The notes below the pieces were generated by a model that did no database searches, was not told the DNA's origin, and saw only the letters and a list, made by a program, of their open reading frames with translations. A DNA stretch of 64,000 nt from Brevibacillus parabrevis (GTDB taxonomy: Bacteria > Bacillota > Bacilli > Brevibacillales > Brevibacillaceae). Of the stretch, positions 57,470-64,000 are shown one piece after another (position 1 is the first letter of the stretch; each line of letters opens with the position of its first letter). Both the position numbers and the translations under genes were made by a program. The stretch is taken from positions 50,815-114,814 of the forward strand of contig NZ_RHHV01000017.1 of NCBI RefSeq assembly GCF_003710905.1, written 5' to 3'.

Positions 57470-58263
57470 GTGAAGTCTCTCCTTAGCGGATGTTCGCTTA
57501 TCCAGGTAGTTTGAATGCCTGACGAAAGCCATTCATCCGGCATCGGCTGGTCACAAACGACCGCGCTGACATCCGGCCAGCCGCATATACGGGAAAATTG
57601 CGTTTGACCGATTTTCGATGTGTCTGCCAAAACATAAACTTGCTCCGAGCGCTGTACCATCATGGTCGAACACAAAGTTTCTTCCATGTCGTAGTCGGTG
57701 AAGCCATCAGCGGTGATTCCTCCGCAGGAAATAAAAGCTTTGTCAAAATGAAAGCGCGAGAGCAGCTCGCAAGTAAACGCCCCGGCAACCGATTGTTGAG
57801 CCGGATGGGTCAGACCCCCCAGCATAATCACCTGGCCGTTGAATTGATTTGCTTCCAGCAACTCGTTCAACAAAGCGGCAGCAGGGAGCGAATTGGTGAC
57901 GATCGTCAGTTGGTTGAGGCCCTTGATGGCACGTGCCAGCTCCAGTGTTGTCGTTCCGACATCGAGCGCGATCGTGTCTCCGTCAGCCAAAAGCTCTGCC
58001 GCGATTTGGCCGATTTTCGTTTTTGCCGCCTGTTGGATCGCTTGTTTCTTTTCAAAATGCGGCTCTCGTTTTGGCAAATGATAAGGGATCGCTCCGCCGT
58101 ACACCCGTTTTAGCATGCGTTGCTGTTCCAACTGGTCCAGATCGCGTCGAATGGTCTCTGGTGTTACTGCCAGGCTTTTTGCCAGATTCATCACCTGAAT
58201 TTTACCGTGTCGGTTCAGTTCGTCCAGAATCACTTGCTGTCGTTCTTCAGGCAATAGTGTCAT
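57463..58263 (-). CDS. DeoR-family transcriptional regulator
   Basis: 266 aa. N-terminal HTH 1-57 (ERQQVILDELNRHGKIQVMN, VTPETIRRDLDQLEQQRML), C-terminal sugar-phosphate-sensing domain with VGTTTLELARAI, VTNSLPAA and SCGGITADGFTDYD. These respond to a phosphorylated sugar-like effector. It overlaps the ATPase gene (17 bp) and the PHP gene, so it is probably the operon's own regulator. Confidence 0.9.
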   Translation of the reverse strand: MTLLPEERQQVILDELNRHGKIQVMNLAKSLAVTPETIRRDLDQLEQQRMLKRVYGGAIPYHLPKREPHFEKKQAIQQAAKTKIGQIAAELLADGDTIALDVGTTTLELARAIKGLNQLTIVTNSLPAAALLNELLEANQFNGQVIMLGGLTHPAQQSVAGAFTCELLSRFHFDKAFISCGGITADGFTDYDMEETLCSTMMVQRSEQVYVLADTSKIGQTQFSRICGWPDVSAVVCDQPMPDEWLSSGIQTTWISEHPLRRDFTC

Positions 58264-59269
58264 AGAGCGGAATCACATCCTTGGGACATAAATACAATGT
58301 TTTGGTTGTGCCTGTCTGCTCGGACTCGAAGGACATGTGCAGCGTGTCCACCAGTACAGAAACATCGCCAATGTTCAGTTCGTAACGGGTAACGTTGCCG
58401 AGCATGGATACATGAGCAATCTTCCCGGTCAAGCGGATGTCTTCCGCAGTTACAGGCTGTTCACGAAATGTCTCGGGCCGGATGGCGAACCGCTCGGCTA
58501 CCTCCCGAATGGACAGATCAGGCGCGATTTGGTTCAGCTGCTCGGCGCTCAGCACGTTGTAATTTCCAATGAAGCGAGCGACAAATTCAGAGTGTGGCTG
58601 GGTGTAAATCTCATGAGGACTGCCGTGCTGCACGATACGGCCGCCGTTCATGATGTAGATGCGGTCACTGACAGCCATGGCCTCTTCCTGATCGTGCGTA
58701 ACCAGCACAGTCGTCATGTTCAGCTCGCGTTGGATGGTGCGCAGCTGTTTTTGCAAGTTTTTGCGAATCTGGGCATCCAGGGCACTGAGCGGCTCATCGA
58801 GCAAAAGCACTTTTGGCCGGGTAACCAGCGAACGGGCGAGGGCTACACGCTGCTGCTGGCCGCCAGACAGTTCGCGCGGATAGTTTTGCTCTTTTCCCGC
58901 AAGCCCGACCAGCTCGATCATTTCCTGGACACGCAGCCGAATATCCGCTTTCGGGACTTTGTTCATTTCCAGGCCAAAGGCAATGTTTTGACTGACCGTA
59001 AGATTGGGAAAAAGCGCATACGATTGGAACACCATGCCGATCTCCCTGTTTTTTGGCGACACGTCAGTCACATCTTTGCCGTCAATGTAAATCTTGCCCG
59101 TGTCAGGGGCAGTCAGACCGCTGAGGATGCGCAACAGCGTACTTTTGCCGCACCCGCTAGGGCCAAGCAACGTAACCAGCTCGCCTTTTTCAATCGCAAG
59201 GTCGAGTTGCTTCAACACGTGCTGGCCGTGAAAAGTTTTGGACATGTGTTCGATTTGGACGTAGCTCAT
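58247..59269 (-). CDS. ABC importer ATPase (PotA/FbpC/PhnT-like)
   Basis: 340 aa. Walker A LGPSGCGKSTLLRI at about 36-49, Q-loop VFQSYALF, signature LSGGQQQRVALARS, Walker B VLLLDEPLSALD, switch VTHDQEEA, then a C-terminal TOBE domain (about 240-335). Drives import for the two permeases upstream. Confidence 0.93.
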   Translation of the reverse strand: MSYVQIEHMSKTFHGQHVLKQLDLAIEKGELVTLLGPSGCGKSTLLRILSGLTAPDTGKIYIDGKDVTDVSPKNREIGMVFQSYALFPNLTVSQNIAFGLEMNKVPKADIRLRVQEMIELVGLAGKEQNYPRELSGGQQQRVALARSLVTRPKVLLLDEPLSALDAQIRKNLQKQLRTIQRELNMTTVLVTHDQEEAMAVSDRIYIMNGGRIVQHGSPHEIYTQPHSEFVARFIGNYNVLSAEQLNQIAPDLSIREVAERFAIRPETFREQPVTAEDIRLTGKIAHVSMLGNVTRYELNIGDVSVLVDTLHMSFESEQTGTTKTLYLCPKDVIPLYDTIA

Positions 59270-60057
59270 CAGGAGACCTCCTTGCGTGCGAAGCTTCGGC
59301 GTGTGAATCTGACAATCAGGCTGGTGATGATCGCCATCAGGACAAAATAAGTGACAGTAATCGCGCTGGCGACATGCCCGCTTGCCGATAGCTTGTTGTA
59401 CAAATACAGTTGCAGGGTCTCGTATCTTCCTCCCACGAGAATGTTGATCAGGACAAATTCACCGAACAGGATGGAGAACGACAGGAGCGCCGATACGAAA
59501 ATTCCAGACATAATATTCGGCACGATAATCCGGACGAACGCCTGCCAGCGACTCGCACCCAGCAGCTCGGCCGCCTCCATCAACGAACGGGCGTGCAGGG
59601 CAAGCAGGCTGTTTCGCGTTCCTTGATAAAGATACGGAAGCAGACCGACCAGATACGCCCCGGCTGTAATAACGATCATCGGAATCCCGTTGCCTGAATA
59701 AGTACGAATCAAGCCGACCGCCATAATGACGCCAGGTACAGCGTAGGTCAGCATCACAAAAAGTTGAACCAGTTTCTCCATCCGGGGAGCGTAAACGACA
59801 ATGGAGAAAACGGCCGGGACGATAATCACGACAGCAACAACTGTCGTCAAAAAGCTCAGCACAAAAGAGCGCCCGAATGCCTGCAAAAATCGGGGATCGC
59901 CATACAGCTCCGCGAACCATTTTAGCGTGAGCCCTTCCGGCAAAACCGTGCTGTTCCACTCGGTTGCCAGCGAATAAAGTACGGTAGCCGCTACAGGCAA
60001 AAACAAATACAGCATGACCAACGCAAACGACAAGGATGGCAAACCAATTCGCTTCAA
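59269..60057 (-). CDS. ABC importer permease (second)
   Basis: 262 aa from a TTG at 60057 (GGAGGGA 6 nt upstream), overlapping the previous gene by 4 bp. Six membrane segments and the EAA loop LMEAAELLGASRWQAFVRII. Typical binding-protein-dependent inner-membrane component, PotC/PhnV type. Confidence 0.9.
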   Translation of the reverse strand: MKRIGLPSLSFALVMLYLFLPVAATVLYSLATEWNSTVLPEGLTLKWFAELYGDPRFLQAFGRSFVLSFLTTVVAVVIIVPAVFSIVVYAPRMEKLVQLFVMLTYAVPGVIMAVGLIRTYSGNGIPMIVITAGAYLVGLLPYLYQGTRNSLLALHARSLMEAAELLGASRWQAFVRIIVPNIMSGIFVSALLSFSILFGEFVLINILVGGRYETLQLYLYNKLSASGHVASAITVTYFVLMAIITSLIVRFTRRSFARKEVS

Positions 60058-60899
60058 GACAAATCCCTCCGAATCTTCCGCGTCAGCCACTCGTTCACGA
60101 CCAGGGCGGCGGCAAGCGTCAGGCCGAGCAGTACGGCGAGAGCGCTACCCAGCTCCGGTCTGGCAAAAATGTCGCCGGAGACAAGCGCGCCAATCCGAAT
60201 CGGCACAAGGTTGTAGTTGCTGCCCGTGAGCGCGTAGGCCGAAGCATAGGCACCCATTGCGTTGGCAAACAAAATGCTGAATGTGCCGACGATGCCCGGA
60301 AACAGTACCGGGAAACCGATTCGCAGCCAAAAATGCCAGGGACTTGCCCCGAGCAGCTCGGCCGCTTCCATCCACTGCTTCTGAATGACGTGATACAAGG
60401 GATACAAAAGCATCACTGCCAAAGGCAGTTGAAAATAAACATAAACAAGCGTCAAACCGCTCCACGAATACAGAGTAAAGGACTGGCCAAAATCAATCCC
60501 CAGCTGCTTCGCAAGCAATACAAACAGACCACTATTCCCCAACAGAACAATGAAGGCAAAAGCGAGCGGAATCCCCGCAAAGTTCGAGGTTAGATTGGTA
60601 ATGACAAGCACTCGCTGTTGCAGAGACTGCGGGAAACGGGTAATCGCATAGGCAGCGAAAACAGCAGCGATGATTCCGATAAGAGACGACAGGAACGAGA
60701 TGAGCACACTGTTTTCAAAAGCCTGCAAGTAATATGGATTGGAAAAAATCTCCTGATAGTGACTGATCGTAAAACCGCCGCCCCCCTCGGCCTGAAAGCT
60801 CCCCTCGATCATGGAAAGCAACGGGACGAGCAGAAACAGAGCGATCATCGCAAAGAACGGAATTGTCGTGACCAAAAGCATGCTGGCAAATCGTTTCAT
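60054..60899 (-). CDS. ABC importer permease (first)
   Basis: 281 aa, six membrane segments, EAA loop QWMEAAELLGASPWHFWLRI. PotB/PhnU-type partner of the second permease. GAAAGGAG precedes the ATG; 36 bp after the phosphoesterase. Confidence 0.9.
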   Translation of the reverse strand: MKRFASMLLVTTIPFFAMIALFLLVPLLSMIEGSFQAEGGGGFTISHYQEIFSNPYYLQAFENSVLISFLSSLIGIIAAVFAAYAITRFPQSLQQRVLVITNLTSNFAGIPLAFAFIVLLGNSGLFVLLAKQLGIDFGQSFTLYSWSGLTLVYVYFQLPLAVMLLYPLYHVIQKQWMEAAELLGASPWHFWLRIGFPVLFPGIVGTFSILFANAMGAYASAYALTGSNYNLVPIRIGALVSGDIFARPELGSALAVLLGLTLAAALVVNEWLTRKIRRDLS

Positions 60900-60935
60900 C
60901 GCAAAAGCTCCTTTCTGAGAGGAAAAGACGCCCCC

Positions 60936-61775
60936 TCAGGGAGACGTCTTACTACTCTGCCCGCATACGGTCAATGGCTGCATCGCTTCCGAAGGGGAGA
61001 TGCCTAGCAATTGGCAGGCAAGCGGAGCCACCTGCAATTGCGGGATGACCTCCTCGCGAATGCCGGGAGATACTTGGTTGCTGATGACAAACAGAGGGAC
61101 GTCCCGGTCAGCGCTGGAGGTGCCGCCGTGATTCCCATCCGCTGTCATCCCGTGATCGGCTGTCACGATGATTTGATAACCCGCATCCATCCACGCAGGA
61201 AGCACATTTGCCAGGATGGAATCTGCCGCCAGAACGCGGTTACGATATTGCGCAGAATCAGCCGTATACTTGTGACCGTCATCATCGATATTCATGGAGT
61301 GGACGTAGAGAAAATCCGGACGGTATCCATTCAGCAAAAAGTTGGCGTCAGCAAACAAGTGTGTATCCGGGTAATGATCCTCCCAGTAAAACATCCCGTT
61401 TTGGATCGGACTGTCCGTGTTCAGCTGGATTCGGTCGTGAAACGGACTGAACGGCGCTTTGTTGTACAGCTCGCTTACCCAGCCATAAGCGGCAGCCGCG
61501 TTGGACATCCCGTTTTTCCGCGTCAGGTGAAAAAGGCTCTCCTGGTGCGAAAGCCGCGCCGCCTGATTGCTGGAAATTCCATTTTTCCACGCAGGAGTTC
61601 CCGTCAACAGCACTTCGTACAAAGGACGAGAGAGACTCGGCAATTCCGAGCGTACCTGAAAGCGGGCCGCGATGCCGTACTCGACCAGATGATGCATATA
61701 CCCCATGTGCGAGACAGCTGTGTCGAATCTCAGTCCGTCCAGCACAATCATGGCCAGCTTGTTGTTAGCGGACAT
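60936..61775 (-). CDS. Alkaline-phosphatase-superfamily phosphodiesterase/phosphonate hydrolase-like
   Basis: 279 aa, no signal peptide. Metal-site Asp in MIVLDGLRFDTAVSHMG (D13), nucleophile region LLTGTPAWKNGI, IDDDGHKYTADS and ITADHGMTADGNHGG match nucleotide pyrophosphatase/phosphodiesterase and phosphonoacetate-hydrolase types. Overlaps the solute-binding-protein gene by 11 bp. It probably hydrolyses the imported phosphorus compound in the cytoplasm. Confidence 0.85.
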   Translation of the reverse strand: MSANNKLAMIVLDGLRFDTAVSHMGYMHHLVEYGIAARFQVRSELPSLSRPLYEVLLTGTPAWKNGISSNQAARLSHQESLFHLTRKNGMSNAAAAYGWVSELYNKAPFSPFHDRIQLNTDSPIQNGMFYWEDHYPDTHLFADANFLLNGYRPDFLYVHSMNIDDDGHKYTADSAQYRNRVLAADSILANVLPAWMDAGYQIIVTADHGMTADGNHGGTSSADRDVPLFVISNQVSPGIREEVIPQLQVAPLACQLLGISPSEAMQPLTVCGQSSKTSP

Positions 61776-62862
61776 GGATCAACACCTGCTCTTGCCAAAG
61801 CTGCGGCAGTTTTTTGGCCGTCGCTTCCCACGCAGCCAGATCACCCACAGGACGGGCATTTTTGTACATATCTTCCGGGAGCAGTTTCGCTTTGGCAGAT
61901 TCATCGAGCTTGGCGTTCGCGCGGATAGGTCGGGCGTAGCCACGAGCCAAATTGGACTGGCCTGCGTCGGAGAGGATGTATTCACGAGCAAGCATGGCAG
62001 CGTGCGGATGCTTGGAGTATTTATTGATCAAAGTAGCGTACCCGCTGCTGACCGATGCTTCTTCCGGAATGAGGACATCAAAACGGTTTTTGTCGATTTT
62101 GTCCCGATACCCGAGTGCGTTGAAGTCCCACAAGATAGCGACTTCGACTTCGCCCTTCTCCAGGTTGGCCAGGCTAGGGTCGCTCGTGCTGAGTCGCTTG
62201 TTTTTGGCAAGTTCAGCGAAAAAGTCGACGCCTGGTTGGATATTTTTCTCGTCTCCCCCGTTGGCATAAGCAGCAGCCAGCACGGCAAACTGCGCTTGAT
62301 TCGCCTTCATGACATCGCCGATCGCGATCTTGTAGTTTCCACTTTTCAAATCAGCCCAGGATTTCGGAGGATTTTGCACTTTTGTCTTGTCGGTGAGAAA
62401 AGCCAGCGTTCCGGTATAGCCTAGCACCCAATGCCCTTCGTCATCTTTTGCCCAGGCGGGAATGTCGTTCCAGTAAGAGGTTTTGTAAGGCAGCGTCAGC
62501 CCTTTTTGCTTGGCTAACGGTCCAAAAGCGATGCCCACATCGCCGATGTCTGCTGTGGCATTATCTTTTTCTGCTTCAAACTTGGCCAATTCTTCTGCGC
62601 TCGACATGTCGGTATCCATATGCTTCAAGCCGTATTCCTTCTGGAGATTGCCCCAAGTCTCCCCCCAGTTTGCCCACGTGTCCGGCATCCCTACAGAGTT
62701 GACTTCGCCCTCCTTCTTCGCTTTTTCTACGATTTGATCCAGGGTCAATTGCGACGCATCCAGAGCAGTGTCTGATTTCGTCTCGGCGGCGCATCCGGCA
62801 AGCAGAAAAAAGGATGTCATGACAACAACGGTTCGTTTCCAGCTCAACTGGTTCCCTCTCAT
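61765..62862 (-). CDS. Extracellular solute-binding lipoprotein, family 1
   Basis: 365 aa, lipobox LLAGC with Cys24. QLTLDQIVEKAKKEGEVNSV, then DIGDVGIAFGPLAKQKGL and VLGYTGTLAFLTDK match iron/phosphonate/2-aminoethylphosphonate-type periplasmic-binding proteins. First gene of the operon (AAGGGG 8 nt upstream). The ligand cannot be read from the sequence. Confidence 0.9.
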   Translation of the reverse strand: MRGNQLSWKRTVVVMTSFFLLAGCAAETKSDTALDASQLTLDQIVEKAKKEGEVNSVGMPDTWANWGETWGNLQKEYGLKHMDTDMSSAEELAKFEAEKDNATADIGDVGIAFGPLAKQKGLTLPYKTSYWNDIPAWAKDDEGHWVLGYTGTLAFLTDKTKVQNPPKSWADLKSGNYKIAIGDVMKANQAQFAVLAAAYANGGDEKNIQPGVDFFAELAKNKRLSTSDPSLANLEKGEVEVAILWDFNALGYRDKIDKNRFDVLIPEEASVSSGYATLINKYSKHPHAAMLAREYILSDAGQSNLARGYARPIRANAKLDESAKAKLLPEDMYKNARPVGDLAAWEATAKKLPQLWQEQVLIHVR

Positions 62863-62899
62863 CTTTAAGGCCCCTTTTCGTTTTTATTTGTGTTTGATC

Positions 62900-62936
62900 T
62901 TTTGGTTTTTTCGCTTTTAATCGTAAACAACCAAAA
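62900..62936. promoter_or_regulatory. Inverted repeat upstream of the organophosphate operon
   Basis: TTTTGGTT-21 bp-AACCAAAA, an 8-bp perfect inverted repeat 37 bp upstream of the solute-binding gene; candidate operator for the DeoR regulator. No confident -35/-10 was seen. The remaining 62937-63270 holds only a GCGGTTCTCT/AGAGAGCCGC hairpin (about 63006-63032). Confidence 0.5.
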
Positions 62937-63273
62937 TGAAACTGATATAAATGGGTTGTTAAGAAGCTATTAAGACTGTGTGAAAAAGCGAAGGGAACGC
63001 AAAAAGCGGCTCTCTGACTGCTAGAGAACCGCATAAAAACAAGAGTTGCAATTGGATCGTACTCTTTCGCAAAACAGTCGCTGACTTTTTTCAGCTTGAT
63101 CAGTGCCATGCGTTTTGCTTTGTGCTCTCGGCAACGCGCTACAATCCGTACCCACATTTTTGATGTCCATCAAATGTGTGCGTTTCTAGTAGGACAAACG
63201 CCGTTCCCATTTTGCCTTGCCAACCTATACTACTCGTATAACCATACTTTTGCCATGTGAGGTGAGACAACCA

Positions 63274-64000
63274 TTGGCGAAAAGAAAGCTTTCCAAACGG
63301 TGCCGAATCAAACGAAGAAGACGATGTCGCAGGAAGTGCAAGTGTCATAAAAGAAGGGTTAAATGTTTGAAATCGCGATATCGCTGCAAAAGGCGACGGC
63401 GGCGTAAATGTCGTTCCAGGAGGCGGCGTTTCCGCTGTATCATTGCCAAATCCATCGACAAATCGGTCAGCTCCAGTGATGCCACTGTCAACTCTGATAC
63501 GGACAGCGAAGCTACAGCAAATGAGACTTCAACCAGCAACAGCAGCTCCACCAACAACTCCGATACCGACAGCGGCTCTACTGCTACCGAAACCTCCACC
63601 AGCAACAGCAACTCTACTAACAACTCCGACACTGACAGCGGCTCTACTGCTACCGAAACTTCCACCAGCAACAGCAACTCTACCAACAACTCCGACACTG
63701 ACAGCGGCTCTACTGCCAACGAAACTTCAACCAGCAACAGCAACTCCACCAACAACTCCGACACTGACAGCGGCTCTACTGCCAACGAAACTTCAACCAG
63801 CAACAGCAACTCTACCAACAATTCCGACACCGACAGCGGCTCTACTGCTACCGAGACTTCGACCAGCAACAGCAATTCTACCAACAATTCCGACACCGAC
63901 AGCGGCTCTACTGCTACCGAGACTTCGACCAGCAACAGCAATTCCGCCAACAACTCGGATACAGATGCGACCTCATCCTCCGGGCCAAGCACCTCCACTA
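63274..64000 (+). CDS. Arg/Lys/Cys-rich protein with 22-residue Ser/Thr/Asn/Asp tandem repeats (3' end cut)
   Basis: 242 codons visible, open to the window edge. TTG start at 63274 with GAGGTGAG 7 nt upstream; there is no ATG in frame. Residues 1-58 are protamine-like: mostly Arg/Lys with about eight Cys (KRCRIKRRRRCRRKCKCHKR). From residue 84 a 22-residue unit (ETSTSNSNSTNNSDTDSGST-AT) repeats six times with a diverging seventh copy. Between units nearly all changes fall at third positions of this frame, indicating it is really translated. No signal peptide. It could be a spore-coat or DNA/mineral-binding structural protein, but no family is recognised. Confidence 0.75.
   Translation, partial: MAKRKLSKRCRIKRRRRCRRKCKCHKRRVKCLKSRYRCKRRRRRKCRSRRRRFRCIIAKSIDKSVSSSDATVNSDTDSEATANETSTSNSSSTNNSDTDSGSTATETSTSNSNSTNNSDTDSGSTATETSTSNSNSTNNSDTDSGSTANETSTSNSNSTNNSDTDSGSTANETSTSNSNSTNNSDTDSGSTATETSTSNSNSTNNSDTDSGSTATETSTSNSNSANNSDTDATSSSGPSTST
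63523..63918 (+). repeat. Six tandem 66-bp repeats
   Basis: Units begin at 63523, 63589, 63655, 63721, 63787 and 63853; a degenerate seventh starts at 63919. Each encodes 22 residues. Confidence 0.9.

Noticed and set aside
63004..63034. Hairpin GCGGTTCTCT/AGAGAGCCGC as a terminator
   Set aside because: It has a T-run on the minus strand, but no minus-strand gene lies to its right; purpose unclear.
62576..63157. 193-codon minus-strand frame
   Set aside because: Runs through the operon's promoter region into the solute-binding-protein gene in another frame.
63345..63998. 217-codon minus-strand frame rich in Leu/Val/Glu across the 66-bp repeats
   Set aside because: It is the antisense of the plus-strand repeat gene. 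Unit-to-unit variation is synonymous in the plus frame, and the plus frame has a ribosome-binding site while this one begins at the window edge without one.

Overview
The window looks like a chromosomal segment of an aerobic, endospore-forming Firmicute of the Paenibacillaceae, most likely Brevibacillus. The basis is gene content and order: an origin-proximal block read leftwards (csfB, yaaO-type decarboxylase, tmk, darA, yaaR, holB, ricT, yabA, trmN6, yazA, rsmI, abrB, metG, tatD, yabE, rnmV, rsmA, veg, sspF, ispE, purR, ridA) that matches the Bacillus subtilis block in order. Sporulation genes (csfB, bofA, sspF, a PAS histidine kinase) and Spo0A boxes around abrB support a spore former. Most of the window has moderate GC; roughly 37.2-40.7 kb is visibly AT-rich.

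Layout. 1-18 kb: the conserved replication, translation and sporulation block, almost all on the minus strand, with a Met T-box ahead of metG and a Spo0A-controlled abrB on the plus strand. 18-24.6 kb: an odd UDP-sugar-dehydrogenase-like gene, then dnaX-ebfC-recR-(SRPBCC, CPBP protease)-yaaL-bofA. 24.7-28.5 kb: a sporulation-type histidine kinase, the SRP RNA gene, and an HD-GYP receptor. 28.7-32.2 kb: assorted membrane and redox genes. 32.4-37 kb: a compact reactive-sulfur cluster (rhodanese, CstR repressor, DsrE, TSUP exporter, TusA, rhodanese-persulfide dioxygenase, TusA-rhodanese) with three matching 16-bp operator-like sites. 37.6-40.3 kb: an AT-rich three-gene exported-protein cassette beside tRNA-Ser. 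41-43 kb: rsuA, tadA, a YkuK-like gene. 43.2-48.6 kb: PTS region, glcT with EIIA-HPr-EI and a NagE-type EIICB, carrying two RAT/terminator antitermination leaders and a cre site. 48.7-51.7 kb: small regulators, a YodB-like HxlR/DoxX pair, and a lipoprotein. 51.8-56 kb: a Ser-rich membrane protein with four internal repeats and an ABC-2 exporter. 56.1 kb: tRNA-Arg. 56.4-62.9 kb: a seven-gene operon (solute-binding lipoprotein, phosphoesterase, two permeases, ATPase, DeoR regulator, PHP hydrolase) that looks like uptake and hydrolysis of an organophosphate. 63.3 kb to the end: a TTG-initiated gene with an Arg/Lys/Cys-rich head and a 22-residue Ser/Thr/Asn/Asp repeat that runs off the window.

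Most unusual items: the repeat protein at the right edge, the AT-rich lipoprotein cassette, the sulfur regulon with its shared operator, the degenerate UDP-sugar dehydrogenase next to csfB, the four-repeat Ser-rich membrane protein, and the RAT leader in front of glcT itself. Start codons were chosen from Shine-Dalgarno spacing; many genes here use GTG or TTG.
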